From assembly GCA_964630785.1 (NCBI GenBank), contig CAZVZG010000007.1, positions 62,001-126,000 on the forward strand: DNA of 64,000 nt, given 5' to 3'. The translations under genes and the position numbers were made by a program. The notes beneath the pieces are model-generated. The model was given only the letters and a program-made list of their open reading frames with translations, did not search any database and had not been told where the DNA came from. Origin of the DNA: JADLCX01 sp964630785 (GTDB taxonomy: Bacteria; Planctomycetota; Phycisphaerae; Phycisphaerales; UBA1924). This document shows, in pieces, positions 25,777 through 34,676 of the stretch. Within the stretch, counting starts at the first letter, position 1. Each line of letters opens with the position of its first letter.

Positions 25777-27093
25777 TCAGTTGCCCGACATCTTGGCCTG
25801 CAAGTCCTCAGCTTTGCGCCGGGCCTGCACGCCGGGGTCGGCGTTGAGGAACTCGGAGACGACCGTATCGAAGCCGGGCCAGTACGGGCTGCCGATCCAG
25901 CGGCACTTGCCGTCGGTCGAGATCATGAACGCCAGGGTCGCGTGGTGCCGGGAGTCGATCGGGTACACCACTTCCGTCAGGTTCTGGTTGTTGAGTTGGA
26001 TGGGTACGACGTTGAGGCCGTGGTTGAGCCCGGTCTGGCGGACGTAGTCCTTGGCCGCGGAGATGCGCTGCTCCAAGCCCTTTTGCTTGTCTTCTTCCGA
26101 CAGGCTGTTGTCCGGCTGGACCTGAATGATGCTGGCCACCACCACCATGTCGCGTGCGTAGGCGGCCTGGACCCGCGACATCTTGCCCGCGACTTCGGCG
26201 ATCTCCGTGTCCAGCGGGTCGAAGAGGTAGAGCAGGATCACCCGTCCCGAAGTGACCGGTTTGGCCGAGGCCCAGCCCTCGTCCGAGAGCGCGATCGCGG
26301 GCTTGTCCTTGACGATCTGCTCCGCCATCGTGTCGTACTGGCTGACACCGGTCTTGGTGATGACGGCGGGCCAGGTGGCTTTGGCGTAGGCGTCGTCCGG
26401 CGGCGGGGTGTAAGTGACGGTCAGCGGCGCGCCCGGCTGGACGATGCCCTTGACGTCCCGGAACTTCATCTTGTCGCGCTCGGCGGCGATGGCTGCCTGG
26501 GCGAGTTGACCGGGCACGGCGGCCGCCTGCTCGGCAGTCTCGTTCACAACGATCTGGACGGCCCGCTCGACGGAACCGGTCTCAACGTCGGCGAAGCGAA
26601 GGTTGCCCGAGCGGTCCACAACGTAAAAATCGGGGTCGTTGTCCGCGTTGAGCGCGTCGCGGAACTTGCCTTTCTCGTCTGCGGCATACGGGAAGGTGAT
26701 CCCGAGCTGCTGGGCGACATCCTTGGCGAAGTCGAAGCCTCTGGGGTTGTGCACCGCGACCACCACCAGGCCCTTGTCGGCGAACTGCTTATGCAAGCGT
26801 TCGGTCAGGCGGGCCGCCGGTTCGTTGGTGCTCTTGGCGTAACTGCTCCAGGTCATGATGAGCACCGGCTTGCCTTTGGTGCTGTCGGCGGTGACGGGTG
26901 TGCCCGTCCACTTGGTCAGGTCGGCCCACACGGCGGTGTTGAAGGGCTTGAGCTGGAGGGCGTTGCACTTTTCGCGGTGAGTGCCGCCGCCCTCGAGATG
27001 AACTTCGGCGTCTTGCAACTGCGCCGCCGCCGGCAGCGTGCACGAGACGGCCGCGATGGCGGCGATCAACAAAGAGGACGGGCCCCTCGACAT
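25777..27093 (-). CDS. Exported thioredoxin-fold protein lacking CxxC
   Basis: 438 residues from ATG 27093, chosen because AGGAG precedes it and the signal peptide starts there. The first domain resembles that of the next gene (same order: EVHLEGGGTHREKCNA, DLTKWTG, PDFYVVDRSGNLRFADVETGSVE). The second thioredoxin-like domain keeps the fold (VILLYLFDPLD, HHATLAFMISTDGKCRW) but has no CxxC, so it is unlikely to be a redox enzyme. Both genes end with a similar NADPGVQARRKA tail, pointing to duplication. Confidence 0.72.
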   Translation of the reverse strand: MSRGPSSLLIAAIAAVSCTLPAAAQLQDAEVHLEGGGTHREKCNALQLKPFNTAVWADLTKWTGTPVTADSTKGKPVLIMTWSSYAKSTNEPAARLTERLHKQFADKGLVVVAVHNPRGFDFAKDVAQQLGITFPYAADEKGKFRDALNADNDPDFYVVDRSGNLRFADVETGSVERAVQIVVNETAEQAAAVPGQLAQAAIAAERDKMKFRDVKGIVQPGAPLTVTYTPPPDDAYAKATWPAVITKTGVSQYDTMAEQIVKDKPAIALSDEGWASAKPVTSGRVILLYLFDPLDTEIAEVAGKMSRVQAAYARDMVVVASIIQVQPDNSLSEEDKQKGLEQRISAAKDYVRQTGLNHGLNVVPIQLNNQNLTEVVYPIDSRHHATLAFMISTDGKCRWIGSPYWPGFDTVVSEFLNADPGVQARRKAEDLQAKMSGN

Positions 27094-27230
27094 GACGGAC
27101 TCCTGACAAACCAACCGTGGATGCACGCGAGGACAACGACCCCCGCCGGATTGTGGCCGCCGATCGGCCGCAACCCCCTGATTCTACCGATTTCCGAGCG
27201 TCCGGCCGCAACCGAACCCCGGCTGGTGGG

Positions 27231-28130
27231 CTACGGGCTGACCCGGAGGCGGCCCCGCCCGAGGCTGTACAGGGCGATCCCCGCGGCCATGGCCACGTTG
27301 AGCGAGTCGATGACCTCGCCCGACGGGCCGGGGGGCATGGCGATCCGAACGGGCCGGGCCAGTTTCAGCGTGCCCTCCGTCAACCCCGGGCCTTCGGAGC
27401 CGAGCAGAAGGGCCTGACGGGGGGAGGGGGGGGGGAAGGAGGGCTGAGGGCCTTTGTGGGTGGGCGCGAGGGCTTCGAGGTCGGTCGCTTCCGCGCTGGG
27501 GGTGAGGGCCAGAAGCTCCCAACCCGCCGCGGCGAGCCGAGCCAGGTCCGCGGTCCAATCGCGGGAACGGCTGAACGGGACGGTGAGCGCGTGTCCCATC
27601 GAAACCCGCAGCGACTTGCGGTAGAGCGGGTCGGCGCAACGCGGGCTGAGCAGGATCGCGGACCCTGGCCCGCCGAGTCCGGCGGCGTTGCGAAAGACAC
27701 CGCCGAGGTTGTCGTGGTTCACCAAGTCTTCGAGGATGAGCAGCGGACCTTGGCGTGCGAGCAAGCTGTCGAGCGGGTACGGGTCGGTCCGACGCCCCAT
27801 CGCCAGCACGCCGCGGTGCATGTTGAACCCGACGATTTGGCTGAGCAGAGCCTGCGGGGCGACGAACACGGGCGTGCCCGCGTGCAGCCTTTCGAGCCGA
27901 TCGCGGAGCCTTTCGAGCCGGCCCTCGGCCAGCAGCACCGACTCGGTCGGGAACGGAGAGGCGAGCAGCCGTTCGAGCACCAGTTCGCCCTCGGCCACGA
28001 ACAGACCGCCGAGCTCGCCGTGACGGCGCGGATCGTGCGGGTCGGTGCGCTGCGCCAGTTCGGCGTCGCGCATGTTCGCGTACGGCTTGAGGCGCGGGTC
28101 GTCGAGCGAGTTGATCGGGATGATGTCCAC
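27231..28130 (-). CDS. SpoU/TrmH-family RNA 2'-O-methyltransferase
   Basis: 299 residues. NHDNLGGVFRNAAGLG is SPOUT motif 1, LLLGSEGPGL motif 2 and VIDSLNVAMAAGIALY motif 3. An N-terminal substrate-binding L30e-like domain (GLFVAEGELVLERLLASP) precedes the knot. The target (tRNA or 23S rRNA) cannot be told. The start is GTG at 28130. A Pro-rich PSFPPPSPRQ loop before motif 2 is encoded by a G/A-only stretch, another lineage-type linker. Confidence 0.88.
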   Translation of the reverse strand: MDIIPINSLDDPRLKPYANMRDAELAQRTDPHDPRRHGELGGLFVAEGELVLERLLASPFPTESVLLAEGRLERLRDRLERLHAGTPVFVAPQALLSQIVGFNMHRGVLAMGRRTDPYPLDSLLARQGPLLILEDLVNHDNLGGVFRNAAGLGGPGSAILLSPRCADPLYRKSLRVSMGHALTVPFSRSRDWTADLARLAAAGWELLALTPSAEATDLEALAPTHKGPQPSFPPPSPRQALLLGSEGPGLTEGTLKLARPVRIAMPPGPSGEVIDSLNVAMAAGIALYSLGRGRLRVSP

Positions 28131-28162
28131 GCGCGTGAGGATTGGGCGATCGCCGCGTCGCC

Positions 28163-28507
28163 TCAGTGCTCGCTGCGTCCAGCCCGGCTTTTGAGGAACA
28201 GGTCCCAGGCCAGGGGCCCGAGCGTGGTGGCCAGCCAGCGGAGCCTTTCCGAAGCATTCGCCGCCGCGCGCCGGCGCCCATTGCGCCCCATGAGCAGCCC
28301 CGCGCCGAGGGCCGCGGCCGCCGCCCAGGGGACGGTCCTTTTCAGGTTGCTCACCACACCTTGAACGTCGACCCTGGCGCGCTCAACCAGGGCCTCAACT
28401 TCGCGCTGCGTCGCCTCACCCTGAGCGAGCAGGTTGGCTTTGGCCTGCGCGACGGTGAGTTTGGGCCCGGCCTCTTCGGGAGTGGGATTGGCTGGCCGTT
28501 CGCTCAT
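28163..28507 (-). CDS. Small membrane-associated protein, third gene of a YqjD-like set
   Basis: 114 residues. The N-terminal half is an amphipathic helix rich in Ala/Glu/Val; one transmembrane helix (WAAAAALGAGLLMG) follows, then a basic tail. It is unrecognised as a family but resembles the small companions that follow YqjD/YqjE homologues. ATGA overlap with the gene upstream. Confidence 0.6.
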   Translation of the reverse strand: MSERPANPTPEEAGPKLTVAQAKANLLAQGEATQREVEALVERARVDVQGVVSNLKRTVPWAAAAALGAGLLMGRNGRRRAAANASERLRWLATTLGPLAWDLFLKSRAGRSEH

Positions 28508-28800
28508 TTCATCAGCCTCGACGCCCCCCAGAAGATGGCCCCGGCGGCGACCAGCGTGGCCGCGCCGGTGATGGCCGCGGCGCCGGGCCAGCCCAGCTGG
28601 GTGGATTTGAGCCCGAGCAGCAGCCCGGCGAACACGAGCAGACAGCCGGCGAGCACGAGCGCCGCCGCGACGATGACCAGCGACAAGCCCACGCCGAGTT
28701 TTTCGACGGCCCGGCGCGCTGCACGGCCCTCGGCCTCGAGCAGTTCGGCGATGCGCACGATGTACTCGCTCAGCAGCTTCAGCGCTCGGCCTCCCCACAC
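28504..28800 (-). CDS. Holin-X/YqjE-like phage-holin-family membrane protein
   Basis: 98 residues. A short helical N-terminus (IVRIAELLEAEGRAARRAVEK) leads into two transmembrane helices (LVIVAAALVLAGCLLVFAGL and AAITGAATLVAAGAIFWGA). This architecture matches Actinobacterial holin-X / YqjE. It most likely starts with GTG at 28800, 6 nt after the YqjD-like gene. Despite the family name these chromosomal proteins are not shown to lyse cells. Confidence 0.65.
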   Translation of the reverse strand: MWGGRALKLLSEYIVRIAELLEAEGRAARRAVEKLGVGLSLVIVAAALVLAGCLLVFAGLLLGLKSTQLGWPGAAAITGAATLVAAGAIFWGASRLMK

Positions 28801-28806
28801 GGGCTG

Positions 28807-29238
28807 TCAGTCGCGTGAACGCAGCAGCACGCCCAGCAACAGGCCGGCGCCGAAGGCGATGCCCACGGCCATGAGCGGGTTGTCCTCGATCTTGCGCTCG
28901 ACGTTGCGGGTCGCGTCACGGGCGGTGTCGCGAGCCTTGTCGTACGCCGCGCCGGCGGTGTCTTTGGCCTTGCCGTACACCTCGCCCGCCTTGGCGCTGG
29001 CGGCTTCGTACGCCGCGCCCGCGACCGAGGCGGCGGTGCCCGCGGCCGCCTTGGCGTGGTCCTTGACTTGGCCAGCGCCGGTGCGGGCCGCCTGGGCGGC
29101 GTGCTTGAGGGCCTCGCCGGCGTCGGACTGCAGCTTTCGCAGGTCCTCGCGCAGGGCCTCGACCTCGTCGCGGAGCACTCGTTCGTTTGGGTTCACGGCC
29201 GTGGCTCCGATGGGTGCGTTGGGCTTGATCTCGTTCAT
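28807..29238 (-). CDS. ElaB/YqjD/DUF883-like membrane-anchored protein
   Basis: 143 residues. A coiled coil (RDEVEALREDLRKLQSDAGEALK) is followed by Ala/Lys repeats (KAKDTAGAAYDKARDTARDA) and a C-terminal membrane helix with the family motif VERKIEDNPLMAVGIAFGAGLLLGVLL. E. coli YqjD and ElaB tether inactive ribosomes to the membrane in stationary phase; the same role here is inference. It is the first of three tightly packed genes and starts with ATG at 29238. Confidence 0.78.
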   Translation of the reverse strand: MNEIKPNAPIGATAVNPNERVLRDEVEALREDLRKLQSDAGEALKHAAQAARTGAGQVKDHAKAAAGTAASVAGAAYEAASAKAGEVYGKAKDTAGAAYDKARDTARDATRNVERKIEDNPLMAVGIAFGAGLLLGVLLRSRD

Positions 29239-29353
29239 GAGCGAACACCTCCCGCGTGAGTTGTGCCGCGGAAGAAACACTCCGCAGGCCAACAGAAAAT
29301 CATACGCCCGGCGTGGGCACGCCGTTCGGTGGGTGGGGCCGATCTTGTCTCGC

Positions 29354-31744
29354 TCATCGTTCGCCGACCGTCGTGTCGTACCGCACGCCCCGCGGCGTGT
29401 TGACCGGCACGGCCACGGTGGTTCCGAAGGTCCCGTCGGTGCGTTGCCAGGAGTCCACCGCAACCAACGACGTGTACGCGCTGAGCAGCCCGTACTGGAG
29501 CGCCAGGTCGCGGATCTCGCGCTTGTGCGGCCCCTCGTCCGAGCCCGCGCCCACCGCCCTGCCGAACCAGCCCGCGTTCTCGTCAAGTTCGGTAATCTTG
29601 GTGCGGGCCCAGACCATCGACAGCGCCTTGCCGTCGCACGGCGGATCGCTCGCGTCGCGGGTGATGGTCATGGTCTGCCGTTCGTGGCCGACGCGCCCGG
29701 TCACGCGGACCCGGCACGTCCGCGCCTCAGCGCGGGCATCGGCGTCGCGGTAGCGCCCGTAGAGCACCACGGGCCGACCCACGTACAGGTCGGGGATGCG
29801 ATCGGGGTACACGTCGCTGACGCGCATGCCGCCCCAGTCGATGCTGAGGTTGGTCATGGCCGCGCTGGAGACGCGCTCGACGAAGAGGTTGGTGACCTCC
29901 TCGGCGTCGCGGTCGGTGGCGACATAGCCCGCCGCGCCGCGCCCGATGCGGGCCATGGCGTTGAGGAGCGTGCGGTTGGGGGCCGAGCCGATGCCGATGG
30001 AGAAGATGCGCGAGTCGCCGAGCCGGCGCTTGAGTTGGGCGAGGACCTCGGGCTCGTTGCCCAGCAGCCCGTCGCTCAAGAGGCAGACGAAGCGGGTCCG
30101 GCCCCAATCGCCGCGGGATTCGAGCGCGGGCTCCAGCCCCTTGAGCATCTCCGTGCCCCCGCCGGCGGCCAGGGCGTCCACGTACGCGATGCCGCGACGG
30201 ATGTTGTCGCCGCTCGCGGCGATCGGGCGGTTGGTCATCGACGTGCAGGTATCGCTGAAACGGATGATCTGGAAAGCGTCTTCCGGGCGCAACTGGCCGA
30301 GCGCGTTGACCACGGCGTATTTGGCCAGTTGCAACGGCTGGCCGTCCATCGAGCCCGAGCAGTCGATCACGAAGACCAGGTCGATCGGCCCGCGCTGGGT
30401 GTAACGCAGGTCGCTCGGGGGCGCGATGACGAGGCTGAAGAACCCGCCGCGCCCGTCGTCGTCGCGCTGGGTGATGAGCCCGCCGCTGATCTGCCCCCCG
30501 CCGACGCGGTAGCGCAGGACAAAGTCCCGATTGGGGATCGAGTCGGCGTCGGAGAGCCTCGCGACGGCGTGGCGCGGGCGGCCGGGGTCAATCGACGCCA
30601 CGATGCTGTGCGTGGGGCTCTGGATGCTTTCGATGGGCACGCCCGCGTCGATATCCACGTCGATGGAGACGTCATGCCCGCTTCGCATATCGGGGCGCAG
30701 GTACTGCACCTCGGTCGGCTGGCCGCTCGCGCCGCCCGCGTAGACCGGTACCGCACCGACGCCGTTGCCCTCGCCGATCGGGTTGTACCGAGGCCCGACG
30801 ACCATGGGAAACACGAACTCGTACCCGCCCTCGCGGAAGCCCAGCGTGTGGAAGTAGGTGACGTCGATGTCGATGCTCTGGCCGGGCTCGATGTTGGCGA
30901 CCTTCTGCGTGAAGATGTTGGACCGTTCCTGAGTCATCAGGCTCGCCTGATATCCGCGGCCCTTGGCCTGCTCGTAGATCCGCTCGGCCTGCTCGCGCTC
31001 GCGGATGACGCCGCGGATCGAGCGGGAGCCGATGGTCATGACGAAATCGTTGACGGCCGCGTCGTCGGGCAGGGGGAAGACGTACAGGGCCTCGATTTTC
31101 GAGTCGAACGGGTTTTGGTAATGCTGCGTGACACGAACCGACGAGACCGTGCCCGCGATGGTGGCGTGGACGTCGGTGTGCCTGAGCGGCACGGGCACGT
31201 CGCACGTGCGCCCGGGGCACGAGGGATCGTCGCGCCGGGTCATCAGCGTGGCCGAGCCGGGGAAGTCGTCGTTCGGGTCGCGGGGCGCGTACCTGTCGCG
31301 GCGCGGGCGCTCGATGACCCAGAGCTCCTGGCCGGGGTGGAGTGCGAACTCGGCCGGCGGCTCGGCCTGATCCGGCGCCGGCGCACCGGTGGCGAGGCCG
31401 GGGAGCGGCGGGGCCGGAGCGGGTCGGACCCGGTAGAACCAATCCGGCACAAACTCGCCCCGGGGCGCCATTTTCGACTTTTTGAAGCCGGCCTCAAAGC
31501 CGTCATCGGGGCCCCCGTTGCCCCATGAGTCGGTCAGGACCGAACCCATGTCGAACTCGGCGCTCCTGTTGTACCCAGTCGGCGCGGACGCGGCCGCGGC
31601 GCGGGACCCGTCGCGCGGGCGCGACGTCGCGCTTCCGGCGGTACCACCCGCGCCGGCAGATGCACACCCGTGCAGGATCGACACCGCGGCCACGCTGCTC
31701 ATGGCCCACACGCCGGCCGCGAACGTCATCATCCATCGTTTCAT
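29354..31744 (-). CDS. VIT and von Willebrand factor A domain lipoprotein
   Basis: 796 residues. A lipobox (ILHGC, Cys near residue 27) makes it a surface or periplasmic lipoprotein. A VIT domain (HTDVHATIAGTVSSVRVTQHYQNPF) is followed by a VWA domain with a complete MIDAS start, DLVFVIDCSGSMDGQPL, and the later LLSDGLLGNEPEV and GIGSAPNRTLLNAMAR segments. VIT-VWA proteins bind other proteins through Mg2+ at the MIDAS. It is the last gene of an operon led by an ECF sigma factor; its ATG overlaps the stop of the preceding gene (ATGA). Confidence 0.88.
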   Translation of the reverse strand: MKRWMMTFAAGVWAMSSVAAVSILHGCASAGAGGTAGSATSRPRDGSRAAAASAPTGYNRSAEFDMGSVLTDSWGNGGPDDGFEAGFKKSKMAPRGEFVPDWFYRVRPAPAPPLPGLATGAPAPDQAEPPAEFALHPGQELWVIERPRRDRYAPRDPNDDFPGSATLMTRRDDPSCPGRTCDVPVPLRHTDVHATIAGTVSSVRVTQHYQNPFDSKIEALYVFPLPDDAAVNDFVMTIGSRSIRGVIREREQAERIYEQAKGRGYQASLMTQERSNIFTQKVANIEPGQSIDIDVTYFHTLGFREGGYEFVFPMVVGPRYNPIGEGNGVGAVPVYAGGASGQPTEVQYLRPDMRSGHDVSIDVDIDAGVPIESIQSPTHSIVASIDPGRPRHAVARLSDADSIPNRDFVLRYRVGGGQISGGLITQRDDDGRGGFFSLVIAPPSDLRYTQRGPIDLVFVIDCSGSMDGQPLQLAKYAVVNALGQLRPEDAFQIIRFSDTCTSMTNRPIAASGDNIRRGIAYVDALAAGGGTEMLKGLEPALESRGDWGRTRFVCLLSDGLLGNEPEVLAQLKRRLGDSRIFSIGIGSAPNRTLLNAMARIGRGAAGYVATDRDAEEVTNLFVERVSSAAMTNLSIDWGGMRVSDVYPDRIPDLYVGRPVVLYGRYRDADARAEARTCRVRVTGRVGHERQTMTITRDASDPPCDGKALSMVWARTKITELDENAGWFGRAVGAGSDEGPHKREIRDLALQYGLLSAYTSLVAVDSWQRTDGTFGTTVAVPVNTPRGVRYDTTVGER

Positions 31745-32349
31745 CGATCGCCTCCCGTGCTTGCTTCTCGCGATTCGGAAACCGCCGCGCTCGCGCCGTC
31801 GATCGCCCGGCCCTGCGAGTCGGCAGCGACCGTGAGCGTCACGTTGAACTCCGTTTCGGACCCGCCCGCGCGGCCTCCCTCCACCATCACGTGCAGCCGG
31901 GCCACGCGGGTGCGTCCGGTGGGCAGGTCCTTGCTCGTTGAGTAGGCAGCCAGCACCACCCGCCCCCCTCCCCCGCCGCCCGCGGGCGAGAGGGCGGCGG
32001 GGTCGTAGTACGCGGGCTTGGAGAACGCCGCGTGCTCACCGCCCTCGATGCCCACGAGGGTGACCTCGGCTCCGTCGCGCGTCCGCGGCGCGATCGTGAG
32101 TTGCCAGGCCGCGAGGCTCGCGGGGCCCGCGTCCACGAACACGTCCACGGTCTCGAACCGGATCGAGTCTTTGTCTGCTTCCACCCGGGGCGCCACGGTT
32201 TGCGGCGCCGTCACAGTCCGCAAGCCTTGCGGCTGGCGTGCGACCGCACGGCTGTCTCCACCCTCCCCGCCCGCCCCGCCGGGCCCCCCGACCCAGACCG
32301 CCACGCCCAGCAACGCCGCCAGCAACACGGGAGACAACCACTTCATCAC
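31741..32349 (-). CDS. Membrane-anchored or exported protein with a cohesin-like domain
   Basis: 202 residues. An N-terminal hydrophobic helix (LSPVLLAALLGVAVWV) is followed by a Gly-rich linker and a beta-sandwich-like region: VDVFVDAGPASLAAWQLTIAP, VTLVGIEGGEHAAFSKPAYYDPAAL, RVVLAAYSTSKDLPTGRTRVARLHVMV. The order and spacing resemble cohesin-type domains. GTG at 32349 (or ATG three bases on) overlaps the upstream stop. The cohesin call is from pattern only. Its neighbour has a dockerin-like segment, which makes it more plausible. Confidence 0.55.
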   Translation of the reverse strand: MMKWLSPVLLAALLGVAVWVGGPGGAGGEGGDSRAVARQPQGLRTVTAPQTVAPRVEADKDSIRFETVDVFVDAGPASLAAWQLTIAPRTRDGAEVTLVGIEGGEHAAFSKPAYYDPAALSPAGGGGGGRVVLAAYSTSKDLPTGRTRVARLHVMVEGGRAGGSETEFNVTLTVAADSQGRAIDGASAAVSESREASTGGDR

Positions 32350-32849
32350 GTGGCGCCTCCCTTCCGATCAGACGTTCCACCCAGCCGCACGGCCCGGGCC
32401 GCGATCGCGTCAACGTCTCGCTGATCGATCGCCCCATCGCCCGTGACGTCCCACGTCGCGGACAACGCGGGGACGTGCGGGTTCGTGCTCGGTTCGAGCA
32501 ACCGGGCCAGGCGGAAGGCGTCGAGGATCGTGACCGGCTTGGTCGAGTCGAACGCCACGCCGCGGTCGTTCGCGGTCACGCCGTTGCCCCGTGTGCCCGG
32601 GAGCGATAGGTACACCGCCAGCGCCAGGCCTGCCGCGGCGGCGACGGCCCCGCCGATCCTCCAGATCACCGCCGATCGACGCCGCGATCCGCTTGTGCCC
32701 GAAGCGAGCCGGCGCGACGCGGATTCGAGCACCGCCCGGTCGAGGCCGGACAGGTCGGCCCCGGCTGCGGCCCGTTGCTCGGCTCGCCGGAGCGCCTCCG
32801 CCAGGCTGGGCGGGACCTCGGGCTCGTGATGCATCGGGTCGTGGGCCAT
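32346..32849 (-). CDS. Membrane protein with dockerin/EF-hand-like segment, candidate anti-sigma partner
   Basis: 167 residues. A helical cytoplasmic N-terminus (~65 residues) precedes one transmembrane helix (IGGAVAAAAGLALAVYLSL) and an external C-terminus. There, TILDAFRLARLL and WDVTGDGAIDQRDVDAIAARAV form a dockerin-type pair; DVTGDGAIDQRD matches the Ca2+-binding loop. It lies 65 nt after the ECF sigma gene, the usual place for an anti-sigma factor, and has the right topology, but there is no ZAS motif (HxxxCxxC). Confidence 0.65.
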   Translation of the reverse strand: MAHDPMHHEPEVPPSLAEALRRAEQRAAAGADLSGLDRAVLESASRRLASGTSGSRRRSAVIWRIGGAVAAAAGLALAVYLSLPGTRGNGVTANDRGVAFDSTKPVTILDAFRLARLLEPSTNPHVPALSATWDVTGDGAIDQRDVDAIAARAVRLGGTSDRKGGAT

Positions 32850-32914
32850 GCACTCATGCAGCGCGGCCCGGCGTGGTTCGGTTCAATCGATTCTGGACTT
32901 TGTTTCGTCGTTCG

Positions 32915-33493
32915 CTACCCGAGCCCCGCCAACCGCTCCCGCATCGCGCCGATCGCGTGGTGAAGGCGGGATTTCACGGTCCCCGGGGGGATCTCGAGCG
33001 CCGCGGCCACCTCGTCAACGCTCATCCCGTCCACCACGCGCATCAGCAGGACTTCACGCTGGGCGTCCGGGAGGTGGTCCAGGGCCCGGGCGACGGCCCG
33101 ATCGTCCATGAGCGATGGAGTGCCTCCGTCCTCGTCCTCGCCATCTTGGACGCCCGCGGCCAACCGCCCTTCCAGCTTCCGCCGCTCGCCCGCGGCCTTG
33201 CGCCGCTTGTCCAGGCCGCAACTCTTGGCGATGGGGTAGAGGTAGGTGCTGAGCTTGCCGCTGAGCTTCAGTCGCGGCAGTTTCCGAAGCAGATACGCGA
33301 AGACCTCCTGGGCCGCGTCCATCGCCGACTCGTCGTCCCCGGCAAAGCGCCGCGAGACGCGGACCACGAAGTCGCGGTGACGGAAATACAACGCCTCGAA
33401 CGCCCGCTCGCGCTCGGCGTGGTCGGCATGGCCGCTCTGGATGATGCCGAGCAGTTCGGCGTCGGAGCGGTGTTCGGACCCGGGCTCGGGCAT
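32915..33493 (-). CDS. ECF RNA polymerase sigma factor
   Basis: 192 residues. The sigma-2 region (FEALYFRHRDFVVRVSRRFAGDDESAMDAAQEVFAYLLRKL in part) and the sigma-4 region (LDHLPDAQREVLLMRVVDGMSVDEVAAALEIPPGTVKSRLHHA) are both complete. It heads an apparent four-gene operon with the dockerin-like, cohesin-like and VIT-VWA genes, and probably autoregulates it. The start is ATG at 33493. Confidence 0.9.
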   Translation of the reverse strand: MPEPGSEHRSDAELLGIIQSGHADHAERERAFEALYFRHRDFVVRVSRRFAGDDESAMDAAQEVFAYLLRKLPRLKLSGKLSTYLYPIAKSCGLDKRRKAAGERRKLEGRLAAGVQDGEDEDGGTPSLMDDRAVARALDHLPDAQREVLLMRVVDGMSVDEVAAALEIPPGTVKSRLHHAIGAMRERLAGLG

Positions 33494-33552
33494 GCGAGAG
33501 AGAGACTACCAGCGCACGGGCAGCCACTCCGACTCAGGCTTGTCCGAATGCT

Positions 33553-34509
33553 TCAGGCGTTCATCACCGTCGCCAGCAGCCCGACCTGGGCGTCCACGCG
33601 GTTGTGGGCCTGCTTGAACACGCGGCTGCGCGGTCCGTCCATGATCTCGCTGGTGATCTCGACGCCGCGCCCGGCGGGCAGGCAGTGCAGCACGATCGCG
33701 TGGCTGGGGGCCTGCTCGACGAGCTCGGCGTTGACCTGGTATCGGGAGAACACGCGCAGCCGCTGGGCCCGCTCGCTCTCCTGGCCCATCGAGACGAACG
33801 TGTCGCAGTAGATCGCGTCGGCCCGCAGCACGGCCTCGACCGGGTCGCGGCAGATGGTGGTGCTCGGGCCCTCGCCCTTGACGCCGCCCACCGGGTCGTT
33901 CGGCCCGCCGAGCGTGTCGGTCCATTCGGGGTCGAGTTCGTAGCCCGGCGGCGAGCAGATGTTGAACTTCATGCCCAGCTTGCCGCAGATCATGGCCAGC
34001 GAGCGGGCGACGTTGTTGCCGTCGCCCACAAAGGCGAGTGTGCGTCCCTTGAGCCCCTCGATGTCGCCCGGGCAGAACTCGTCGATCATCGTGAGGATGT
34101 CGGCCAGCGCCTGCGCCGGGTGGCCGAGGTCGGACAGGCCGTTGATCACCGGCACGCGGCTGACCGCGGCCATGCGTCGGAGCGTCTCGTGGCTGAGCAC
34201 GCGGGCCATGATCGCGTCCACCATGCCGTGCAGCACGCGCGCGATGTCCTCGGGCGATTCTCGCCCGCCGATGCCGACCTCGGCCTGGCTCATGCTCATG
34301 GCGTGGCCGCCGAGCCGACGCATCGCCTGCTCGAAGCTCACACGCGTGCGCAGGCTGGGCTTCTCGAACAGGCAGCAGAGCGTCTTTCCGGGGAGCATCC
34401 GCGACCCGTCTCGCGTGCCGCCCCTGGAGCCAGGGCGCAGGTCGATCGCGGCCTGGAGCATCTCGCGGATGACCGATGCGGGCGTGTCGGCGATGGAGAG
34501 AAAGTGCAT
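33553..34509 (-). CDS. argF: Ornithine carbamoyltransferase
   Basis: 318 residues, arginine biosynthesis: carbamoyl phosphate plus ornithine gives citrulline. FEKPSLRTRVSFE is the carbamoyl-phosphate loop (SxRTR), LGHPAQALADILT matches HPxQ, FVGDGNNVARSL starts the second domain, DTFVSMGQE is the ornithine loop (usually DVWxSMG), and VLHCLPAGRG carries the HCLP Cys. ATG at 34509 is chosen because the fold starts there; an earlier ATG at 34593 lies in repeat-like sequence. DTFVSMG rather than DVWxSMG is unusual, so related transcarbamylases (N-acetylornithine or N-succinylornithine) should be kept in mind. Confidence 0.85.
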   Translation of the reverse strand: MHFLSIADTPASVIREMLQAAIDLRPGSRGGTRDGSRMLPGKTLCCLFEKPSLRTRVSFEQAMRRLGGHAMSMSQAEVGIGGRESPEDIARVLHGMVDAIMARVLSHETLRRMAAVSRVPVINGLSDLGHPAQALADILTMIDEFCPGDIEGLKGRTLAFVGDGNNVARSLAMICGKLGMKFNICSPPGYELDPEWTDTLGGPNDPVGGVKGEGPSTTICRDPVEAVLRADAIYCDTFVSMGQESERAQRLRVFSRYQVNAELVEQAPSHAIVLHCLPAGRGVEITSEIMDGPRSRVFKQAHNRVDAQVGLLATVMNA

Positions 34510-34595
34510 GGGTGAGGTCCGGTCTGGGAACGCGAAGTGGCGAATCGAGAGGATATGCGGTACGCGGGCGTGGCTTTGGAAAACCGGAGGCAAGT

Positions 34596-34631
34596 CTCCC
34601 CCTCCAAGAGGGAGGGGGCGAGGAAAGGGCG
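34596..34631. repeat. G-rich hairpin repeat, copy 1 (decayed)
   Basis: CTCCCCCTCC-aaga-GGGAGGGGG followed by a G/A-rich tail ending in GGGCG. It resembles copies at 42188-42224 and 50232-50268 but is one base shorter with several tail changes. It lies 86 nt upstream of the argF start. Confidence 0.6.
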
Positions 34632-34676
34632 CTGGAGCGCACCCGATCGCCGTTCAGCCGAGTGATCGCAAGGCTG

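Noticed and set aside
28504..28800. Prophage holin and remnant prophage
   Set aside because: The holin-X-like protein sits with YqjD-like genes and no phage genes; this is a housekeeping arrangement.
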